Assembly: GCF_001280085.1 (NCBI RefSeq)
Contig: NZ_LGED01000205.1
Span: 10,455-74,454 of the forward strand
Length of the DNA: 64,000 nt
Origin: Saccharothrix sp. NRRL B-16348
GTDB lineage: Bacteria > Actinomycetota > Actinomycetes > Mycobacteriales > Pseudonocardiaceae
Reading direction: 5' to 3'
The notes beneath the pieces were generated by a model that was given only the letters and a program-made list of their open reading frames with translations, did not search any database and was not told the origin of the DNA. Numbering within the stretch: position 1 is the stretch's first letter; each line of letters opens with the position of its first letter. Below, piece after piece: positions 54,850 to 61,509 of the stretch. The position numbers and the translations under genes are program-made.

Positions 54850-55035
54850 GCTTTTCCCCTGCCGTAGGTGGCCGTGAGCTGTTGCCTACCGGATCGGCCA
54901 CGTGCGGTAGGCCGTTTCAGCGCAGGAGACACCCGGTTGGGCGACGCAAGGGCTGGTGAGAACATCCTCCGGTGACGCCCGGTCGCCGATCGCGATCGGG
55001 CGTGCTCACGGCCCCGACCCGAAAGGCTGCCCACG

Positions 55036-56451
55036 GTGACCAAACCCGCCCGCCGCGACCCCAGCAAGCTCGTCGACGCCTCCGGGTTCCGCGAGTTCGT
55101 CCAGCACGGCTGGGGCCCGGCCGACCGCGCCGCCCGCGTCACACCCGGCGCCGCCGAGGCCGCCGCCGCACACCGCGACCGGCTCAGCGCCGCGTTGCCC
55201 GGCGCGCGCATCGCGGTGGCCGCCGGCTGGGCGCCCGTGCGGTCCAACGACACCGACTACGGCTTCCGCCCGGACAGCGATTTCTCCTGGTTGACGGGCT
55301 GCGCCGCGGAAGGCGCGGTGCTGGTGATGCACCCGGTCGCCGGCGGTCACGACGCGGAGCTGTTCCTGCGCCCGCCCGCCGGTCCGGACGAGCCGGACTT
55401 CTTCGCCAACGCCCGCGACGGCGAGCTGTGGATCGGACCGGTGCCCGGCCTGGCCGAGTGGGCCGAAGCGCTCGGCGTGCGCTGCCGCCCGTCGCACGAG
55501 CTGCCGTCGGCCCTGCGCGGCAGGCTGCCCGCCGTGCACGCGACGACCGGCGTCGACCCGCTGCTGGACGCGTTGGCGGGCGCCGACCACACCGCCGAGC
55601 TGCGCACCGTGCTGGCCGAGCTGCGGCGCATCAAGGACGACTGGGAGGTGGGCCAGCTCCAGGCCGCCGTCGACGCCACGATCCTCGGGTTCGCCGACGT
55701 CGCCGCCGAGCTGCGGGCGGCCGTCAAGGGCGGTGGCGAGCGGTGGTTGCAGGGCACGTTCGACCGACGCGCCCGCACCGCGGGCAACGGCCCCGGCTAC
55801 GCCTCGATCGTGGCTGCCGGGCCGCACGCGCCCGTGCTGCACTGGGTGCGCAACGACGGTCCCGTGCCCGAGGACGCCGTGCTGCTGCTGGACGCGGGCG
55901 TCGAGCTGGACACCCTCTACACCGCCGACATCACCCGGACGTTGCCGGTGTCGGGCTCCTACAGCCCCGCGCAGCGGCAGGTGCACGAGCTGATCGAACG
56001 CGCGTCGGCGGCGGCGCTGGCGGTCGTGCGGCCGGGCGCGGCGTACCGGGACTTCCACCAGGAGGCCATGCGGGTGCTCGCCGAGGGCCTGCACGACTGG
56101 GGCCTGCTGCCGGTGTCGGTCGAGGAGTCGCTCGACCCGGACGGCCAACACCACCGGCGCTACATCACGTGCGGCGTGGGTCACTTCATCGGACTGGACG
56201 TGCACGACTGCGCCAACTCCACCTCCACCGCCTACCACGAGGGGACGCTGGAGGTCGGCATGGCGCTGGCCGTCGAACCGGGCCTCTACTTCCACCCGAA
56301 CGACGAGACCGTGCCGCCGGAGCTGCGGGGCATCGGCGTGCGACTGGAGGAGAACGTCGTGGTCACGGCCTCGGGCAACCGCGTGCTGTCGTCGGCCCTG
56401 CCGAACGACGCGGCCGGCCTGGAATCCTGGGTCGCGGCGGCGGGCCGCTAG
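55036..56451 (+). CDS. pepP: Xaa-Pro aminopeptidase (aminopeptidase P, M24B)
   Basis: A 471-residue enzyme with an N-terminal creatinase-like domain (RIAVAAGWAPVRSNDTDYGF, DSDFSWLTGC) and a pita-bread catalytic domain. The metal-binding set is visible: two Asp in LLLDAGVELDTLYTADITRT, His in CGVGHFIGLDVHD, Glu in MALAVEPGLYF and Glu in VRLEENVVV. It removes N-terminal residues before proline, with Mn2+ as the usual metal. GTG start at 55036. Downstream, on the same strand, lies a decayed TPR gene. Confidence 0.93.
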   Translation: MTKPARRDPSKLVDASGFREFVQHGWGPADRAARVTPGAAEAAAAHRDRLSAALPGARIAVAAGWAPVRSNDTDYGFRPDSDFSWLTGCAAEGAVLVMHPVAGGHDAELFLRPPAGPDEPDFFANARDGELWIGPVPGLAEWAEALGVRCRPSHELPSALRGRLPAVHATTGVDPLLDALAGADHTAELRTVLAELRRIKDDWEVGQLQAAVDATILGFADVAAELRAAVKGGGERWLQGTFDRRARTAGNGPGYASIVAAGPHAPVLHWVRNDGPVPEDAVLLLDAGVELDTLYTADITRTLPVSGSYSPAQRQVHELIERASAAALAVVRPGAAYRDFHQEAMRVLAEGLHDWGLLPVSVEESLDPDGQHHRRYITCGVGHFIGLDVHDCANSTSTAYHEGTLEVGMALAVEPGLYFHPNDETVPPELRGIGVRLEENVVVTASGNRVLSSALPNDAAGLESWVAAAGR

Positions 56452-56504
56452 CACGAGACGCCGAGGACGGTGCCACGGCCGCAGGACCACCGGCCAACGG
56501 ATCT

Positions 56505-57033
56505 TCGGAACCGGGCACCGTCCACAACGATGTCGGCGGAGTCGTGCACGGCGACGTGGTGCGGGCCGGTCTCGTCGAAGAGGTCAACGCCACGCACGTC
56601 GTCGTGGTGCCTGGGGTACGCGGCGGCCTCCGCCGAGGTGATCGGCTCGGACCGCACCGATCCGGTGCACGACGCGAACCGGATGCCCGCCTGGCCGGCC
56701 GCCGGTGGCACGTCGTGCACCGCCGACGGTTCGCCGCTCGGGGCCGAACCCTCGCCCAGGTGCTGCCCGGAGCCGACGAACTGCCGGACGACCACCGGAA
56801 CACGGTCGCCGCCACGTGGGCGTTGTCGGTCGAACCGCTCGACCGATTACCGCCTGCGTCGCGAACGCGGGCTGGCCGACTGGACCGGTCGGGCGGGCGA
56901 CCCGGCCGGGGCGGTGGCGCAGTTCGAACGGCTGCTCGAAGACCAGCGCCGGGTCCTGACGCCAGGGCATCCCTACACCGCGAAGGCGCGCAAGCTGCTG
57001 GTCCACTGGCGGGGCAAGACCGCCGGTTCGTGA
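56505..57033 (+). pseudogene. Decayed conflict-type TPR protein
   Basis: In one frame from about 56505, VHNDVGGVVHGDVVRAG matches the short start motif of actinobacterial NB-ARC/TPR proteins. About 100 codons on, DELPDDHRNTVAATWALSVE resembles a worn TPR. Then near 56850-56870 the frame shifts and ADWTGRAGDPAGAVAQFERL, EDQRRVLTPGHPYTAKARKL follow, clear TPR repeats. A working gene would carry an NTPase domain between these parts. I read this as a gene with a large internal deletion and at least one frameshift. Confidence 0.6.
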
Positions 57034-57055
57034 CGGCTGTCCGCAAGCGATGCGT

Positions 57056-58333
57056 TCAGCGCCTGCGCAGGCGCACGGACGTGATGGCGTGGTGCTCGAC
57101 CTTCAGCACCTCGACGGACCAGCCGGGGATCGAGATCCGGTCGCCCGGAGCCTCGGGGATGCGGCCGAGCACCACCAGCACCAGGCCCGCGATGGTGGCG
57201 TAGTCGCCCTCGGGCGGGTCCCGCAGCTCCACGCCCAGGTCGACCAGGTCGTGCACGGGGAACGTGCCGGGCAGCACGAGCGAGCCGTCCGCGCCGCTGC
57301 GGACGGCCATCACGTCGCGGTCGGTCTCGTCCAGGATCTCGCCGACGATCTCCTCCAGCAGGTCCTCGAGCGTGATGATGCCGTCGACCGCGCCGTGCTC
57401 GTCCACGACCAGGCCGAGCTGCTCGCGTTCGGCCTTGAACCGGCGCAGCGCGTCGGACACCCGCACCGAGTCGGGGAACACCATCGGCGACCGGGCCACG
57501 TCGACCAGCTTCGCGTCGTCTTCGAGCAGGTCACGCAGGTGCACGACGCCCACGACATCGTCCAGGTGCCCGCCGCGCGCGACCGGCGCCCGCGAGTGGC
57601 CCGAGGCGGCCAGCTCGGCGCGGGCGGACGGCACGTCCAGTTCGGCCGCCAGCGTCACCACCGAGCGGCGCGGCACCAGGACCTCGCGCAACCGGCGTTC
57701 GCTGATCTCCAGCGCGCCGGTGATGATCATGCGCTGCTCGGCGTTGAGGCCGCGTTGGGCGGAGACCAGCTCGCGCAGCTCCTCGGACGACATCTGCTCG
57801 GACTCGGCGTCCGGCTTGCCGCCGAACAACCGGACCACCACGTTCGTGGACGCGCTCAACGCCCACACCGCGGGCCGTGAGGCGGCAGACAGCACGTGCA
57901 GCGGCCGTGCCACCAGCAACGCCCAGCGCAACGCGTACTGCATCGCCAGCCGCTTGGGCGCCAGCTCGCCGAACACCAGGGTCAGGAACGTCAGCACGAC
58001 CGTGACCAGCGCGATCGCCACCGCGTTCGCCGCGTCGCCGAGGAACGACAGCGCCGGCACCAACGGCTTGGCCAACGACACCGCCGCCGTCGCCGAGGCC
58101 AGGAACCCGGCCAGCGTGATGCCGATCTGGATCGTGGCCAGGAACCGGTTCGGGTCGCGCGCCAGCCTCGCCAGCGTCTTCGCGGACGCCCTGTCGTCCC
58201 GCTCCAACGCCCGCAACTGACCCTCGCGCAGGCTGATCAACGCCATCTCGCTCCCCGCGAACAGCGCGTTCAGCAACACCAACACCGCGACCAGCGCGAT
58301 CGTCCACCCGTACCCGTCCACACCCGACTCCAT
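57056..58333 (-). CDS. Hemolysin/CNNM-CorC-type membrane protein
   Basis: A protein of about 425 residues. The DUF21/CNNM membrane domain has helices IALVAVLVLLNALFAGSEMA, FLATIQIGITLAGFLASATA and IALVTVVLTFLTLVFGELAP with the family marker ELAPKRLAMQ. A pair of CBS domains follows (EISERRLREVLVPRRSVVTL, HSRAPVARGGHLDDVVGVVH and VDEHGAVDGIITLEDLLEEI), then the C-terminal CorC_HlyC domain. Members act in magnesium/cobalt handling. I prefer the ATG at 58333; an ATG at 58372 would leave only 61 bp to the divergent gene. The C-terminus ends within 23 bases of the TPR pseudogene. Confidence 0.88.
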   Translation of the reverse strand: MESGVDGYGWTIALVAVLVLLNALFAGSEMALISLREGQLRALERDDRASAKTLARLARDPNRFLATIQIGITLAGFLASATAAVSLAKPLVPALSFLGDAANAVAIALVTVVLTFLTLVFGELAPKRLAMQYALRWALLVARPLHVLSAASRPAVWALSASTNVVVRLFGGKPDAESEQMSSEELRELVSAQRGLNAEQRMIITGALEISERRLREVLVPRRSVVTLAAELDVPSARAELAASGHSRAPVARGGHLDDVVGVVHLRDLLEDDAKLVDVARSPMVFPDSVRVSDALRRFKAEREQLGLVVDEHGAVDGIITLEDLLEEIVGEILDETDRDVMAVRSGADGSLVLPGTFPVHDLVDLGVELRDPPEGDYATIAGLVLVVLGRIPEAPGDRISIPGWSVEVLKVEHHAITSVRLRRR

Positions 58334-58433
58334 ACCCGAACCGGCCCGTCCCGCAACCGGAGGGTTGGTCATTTCGAGTGGAGCGGCTGCCCTTGTGGAC
58401 CGGGCTGGGCTACAACTGGCGTGGGGAGGTCTC

Positions 58434-59333
58434 ATGGGGTCGGCTGCGGTGCACCGGTCGTTCGTCGTCGTGGACGTGGAGTCCTACGGCGATCCGGACA
58501 GGTCGTCGCCCCAGCGCACCGCCGTGCGCGAGGGCATGTACCAGGTGCTGATGACCGCGTTCGCCGAGTGCGACCTGCCGTGGGACGACAAGTCGGTGGA
58601 CGACGCGGGCGACAGCCTGCTGGTGCTGCTGCCCGCGGACGTGACCAAGGCCGTTCTGGTCGAACGGCTGCCGGAACGGGTTGTCTCGGCCCTGCGCAGG
58701 CACAACGAGATCCACGCGCACGGAGCCCGGCTGCGCATGCGGATGGCCGTGCACGCCGGCGAAGTCCACTTCGACGACCGCGGCCGCACGGGCGAGGAGA
58801 TGATCTTCGCCTACCGGATCCTCGACGCGCCGGCCGCCAAGGAGTCCCTCAAGTCCTCGACCGCCACCCTGGTCCTGGTCGTCTCCGACCTGTTCTACCG
58901 CTCGGTGGTCCGCCACGACGCGGCCGCCAGGCCCGGCGACTACACGGCGGCGCAGGCCAAGGTGAAGGAGGTGGACGCCCGCGTCTGGGTCCGCCTGGTC
59001 GACGGTCACCCGAACGAGGGCGCCCGCGCCGCGGCCGGTCCCCGCGTCGAGTTGACCCTCGCCGAACTGGGTCCGGTCGTCGACGTCCTGCTGCGCACGC
59101 CCGGCTTCGACACGCGCGAGGGACGCGACCTGGTGCTGCGCGAGGTGCCGTTCGCCGGCGCCATCAGCCGCCACGGCGCGAACCGGCCGGACACCGTCAG
59201 CATCGTCCGGACGTGCGCGCACTACCCGGGTGGCCTCGCCGCACTGCTGGAAGCGATCCGCTTCTACGCCGCCGGTTCCACCGAAATGGCCGAACTGGAC
59301 ACCCTGTTGGCCGAACGGGGCAGTGGCGTTTAG
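58434..59333 (+). CDS. Nucleotide-cyclase-like protein with effector-associated domain (EAD2-like)
   Basis: A 299-residue protein. The first 170 residues resemble a class III cyclase fold: FVVVDVESYGDP at the first metal-Asp strand, DDAGDSLLVLLP where active cyclases have GDG, and MRMAVHAGEVHFDDRGRTGE. The C-terminal 80 residues (VDVLLRTPGFDTREGRDLVL, CAHYPGGLAALLEAIRFYAA) fit the effector-associated domain that recruits partners in bacterial NTP-dependent conflict systems. The retained Asp residues are not a full catalytic set as far as I can tell, so it may sense nucleotides rather than make them. GGGGAGG before the ATG. Confidence 0.72.
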   Translation: MGSAAVHRSFVVVDVESYGDPDRSSPQRTAVREGMYQVLMTAFAECDLPWDDKSVDDAGDSLLVLLPADVTKAVLVERLPERVVSALRRHNEIHAHGARLRMRMAVHAGEVHFDDRGRTGEEMIFAYRILDAPAAKESLKSSTATLVLVVSDLFYRSVVRHDAAARPGDYTAAQAKVKEVDARVWVRLVDGHPNEGARAAAGPRVELTLAELGPVVDVLLRTPGFDTREGRDLVLREVPFAGAISRHGANRPDTVSIVRTCAHYPGGLAALLEAIRFYAAGSTEMAELDTLLAERGSGV

Positions 59334-59403
59334 TTGCTCCACGCGGTGCCGAATACCACCATACGCACCTCTTCCCTCTGTTTCCGTGACATTACACTGA
59401 GTC

Positions 59404-59637
59404 ATGCCGTCGATGGTGAACCCCACCGCGCAGGGGCACCGCTACCTGGTGGCCAACTCGGGAGGCCCGCTAGTGGATGAATCGGCAATTCGGATCGACT
59501 CCGGTCTGGTCGACTTGACGAACGTTCCTCTCGACGCGTTGGACGCATTCGACGACGAGATCCTGCTGACGTCGACGGACCGTTTCCTCAGACAGCTGGA
59601 CCACGCCACCATCAGTGTGGGCGGCCACGACTCCTGA
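59404..59637 (+). CDS. FxS-COOH-family small peptide (putative RiPP precursor, FxsA-like)
   Basis: A 77-residue acidic peptide. VDLTNVPLDALDAFDDEILL and the following LTSTDRFLRQLD match the conserved body of FxsA proteins, which are thought to be modified by a radical-SAM FxsB. The end is ISVGGHDS and does not contain the usual FxSxx-COOH. It has no signal peptide. ATG at 59404 with TACACT (59393-59398) five bases before and no Shine-Dalgarno, so it is probably leaderless. The HExxH gene follows 18 bases later in the same direction. Confidence 0.8.
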   Translation: MPSMVNPTAQGHRYLVANSGGPLVDESAIRIDSGLVDLTNVPLDALDAFDDEILLTSTDRFLRQLDHATISVGGHDS

Positions 59638-59655
59638 CCGGCGGGCTCCGCACCC

Positions 59656-61494
59656 ATGACGAGGGGCGACCACGAGGTGGCAGGCTGGAACTCCACGCAC
59701 GGGATATCGCTGCCCAACCACGGGATGTCCCTGACCGAGTTGGACGCGCTGGCGTCCGCACAACCCGACGGCGGCGTCACCGCGCTGCTGCACCGGGTCG
59801 AACGGACGAGACGTCTGCTCGCTCTGCGGTTGGTGCTGCACCACGCGCGCGACCACCCCGCTCCGGGCAACCCGTTGCCCTCGGTGGACGAGGCGTGGGA
59901 ACTCCTGGTGGCCGCCGAACGCGCCCGTCCGGAGGCGGTGGCGGACCTGCTGTCGCTGCCCCAGGTGGGGGTCTGGTCGGCGCACGTACTGCGCCGACTC
60001 CGGGACAAGGCGTCCGACACCGCTCCGGCGTGGTTCCACGTCGGCCAACTGCACTTGTTGGCCGCCGCGGCCGGCCTGTCCGCAGAATTGCGCTTCACGA
60101 TGGCCATTCCCCTGCGGGATGGCATCGCGGTGCTTCCCGGCTGGGGCACCGCGCGCGTGCCCGAGACGACCGGATGGGGTCACGGCACCTTGGTCGCGGA
60201 CGCGTCGGGGTTAACGGTGAAAACCGGCTCGGGCGCCGCTCATCCCGTCGAATGGCAGCCGATCCGCATTCTCGAGGGCGACGTCGACTCCACCGCGCCG
60301 CGCATCCACCTGGACGACACCGGACCGTACCGGGGATTGGCGATCCCCGAGCGGCCCGACCCATTGTCGGATTCCTCGGCGGCACGGTGGAACGCGCTCT
60401 TCGCCGACGCGTGGGCGATCTTGAAGCGCGACCACCCGCACCGCGCGCGGGAACTGTCCACCGGACTGTCGGTGATCACGCCGCGCCCGGCGGCCTACCG
60501 CTTCCGACCGCACAGCGGGTCGGTCGGCGACGGCTACGGCGCCGCGATCATCTCCGAACCGCACGACGCCGTGCAGCTGGCCGTGACGATGGTGCACGAG
60601 TACCAGCACAGCAAGCTGAACGCGATCGGCCACCTGGTGGCCCTCACCCGCGTGGACCCGGCCACCACGTGTTATGCGCCGTGGCGTGACGACGCTCGTC
60701 CAGTGTCCGGGCTCTACCAGGGGGTAAACGCTTTCCTGGCGGTCGCGGAATTCTGGTGGCGGCAACGCGGGCGCGTGAGCGGACCGGACGCCGCCCTGGC
60801 CCACTTCGAGTTCGCCCTCGTCCGGGTGCAGGTGACCGAGGCGCTCGACGCCCTGCGCCGGCACCCTTCGCTGACCGAACCGGGACGGAGGTTCGCGGCC
60901 CGCCTGGCCGAGCGGCTGGCCACGTTGACCGAGTCCGCGGTGCCGGCGGAACTGCTGACGGCGGCCGAGACGGCCACGCTCGACCACCGCGCGGCGTGGC
61001 GCGTCACCCACTTGCGCCCGGCACGGGCACACGTGCTCGAGTGCGTCGAACGCCGACGTGCCGGCGAGCCCGCGCCGACCTCCGGGCCGAGCCCGGTCGT
61101 GGTCGCCGATGCCGCTCCGCCCAGGTTGGACGCCAAGGCGATCCTCACGCGCGTGCTGCTCTCCGACCGGGCGGCGTTCGACGCGATGCGGTCGGACGCC
61201 TCCGACGACCTCCCCAAGATCGCCACGGACCTGACCGAGGCGGATTTCGCCCTGGTGGCGGGCCACCACGACCGGGCGCACGCGCTCTACGCGGCGGAAC
61301 TCGCCGAGGGCTCGAACCGAGCGGGAGCGTGGTCCGGCTTCGGGCTCGCGGTGCGCGCGCTCTCACCCGGTCCGGCGTCGCGGGCGCTGCTGGAACGCCC
61401 TGACCTCGTGCGCGCCGTGCGGAACGAGTTGGCCCTCACCGACGAGGCGCCCGACGTGGAACGCCTCGCCGCGTGGCTGGGAGCGGACCTCTAG
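59656..61494 (+). CDS. FxS-COOH system HExxH protein (alpha-KG-HExxH-type putative peptide beta-hydroxylase)
   Basis: A 612-residue soluble protein. The HExxH motif is HEYQH at 314-318 in VTMVHEYQHSKLNAIGH. Downstream WRDDARPVSGLYQGVNAFLA matches the conserved block of this family. The N-terminal part (ALRLVLHHARDHPAPGNPLP, SLPQVGVWSAHVLRRLRDKA) is also family-typical. Related fused or stand-alone HExxH enzymes are iron/2-oxoglutarate peptide beta-hydroxylases, not metalloproteases. The neighbouring FxsA peptide is the likely substrate. The ATG at 59656 may be too early; an ATG at 59725 starts at MSLTELDALAS. It converges on FxsT with a 15-base gap. Confidence 0.85.
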   Translation: MTRGDHEVAGWNSTHGISLPNHGMSLTELDALASAQPDGGVTALLHRVERTRRLLALRLVLHHARDHPAPGNPLPSVDEAWELLVAAERARPEAVADLLSLPQVGVWSAHVLRRLRDKASDTAPAWFHVGQLHLLAAAAGLSAELRFTMAIPLRDGIAVLPGWGTARVPETTGWGHGTLVADASGLTVKTGSGAAHPVEWQPIRILEGDVDSTAPRIHLDDTGPYRGLAIPERPDPLSDSSAARWNALFADAWAILKRDHPHRARELSTGLSVITPRPAAYRFRPHSGSVGDGYGAAIISEPHDAVQLAVTMVHEYQHSKLNAIGHLVALTRVDPATTCYAPWRDDARPVSGLYQGVNAFLAVAEFWWRQRGRVSGPDAALAHFEFALVRVQVTEALDALRRHPSLTEPGRRFAARLAERLATLTESAVPAELLTAAETATLDHRAAWRVTHLRPARAHVLECVERRRAGEPAPTSGPSPVVVADAAPPRLDAKAILTRVLLSDRAAFDAMRSDASDDLPKIATDLTEADFALVAGHHDRAHALYAAELAEGSNRAGAWSGFGLAVRALSPGPASRALLERPDLVRAVRNELALTDEAPDVERLAAWLGADL

Positions 61495-61509
61495 TGCCGT
61501 GACGGGCCG

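Noticed and set aside
56470..57033. 187-codon open frame taken as an intact small gene
   Set aside because: Only its end encodes TPRs; the earlier part is Ser/Arg/Pro-rich text, and the matching start motif is in another frame.
57056..58435. Start of the CorC-like gene at 58435
   Set aside because: It would overlap the divergent cyclase-like gene start and lacks membrane-family sequence; 58333 or 58372 are better.
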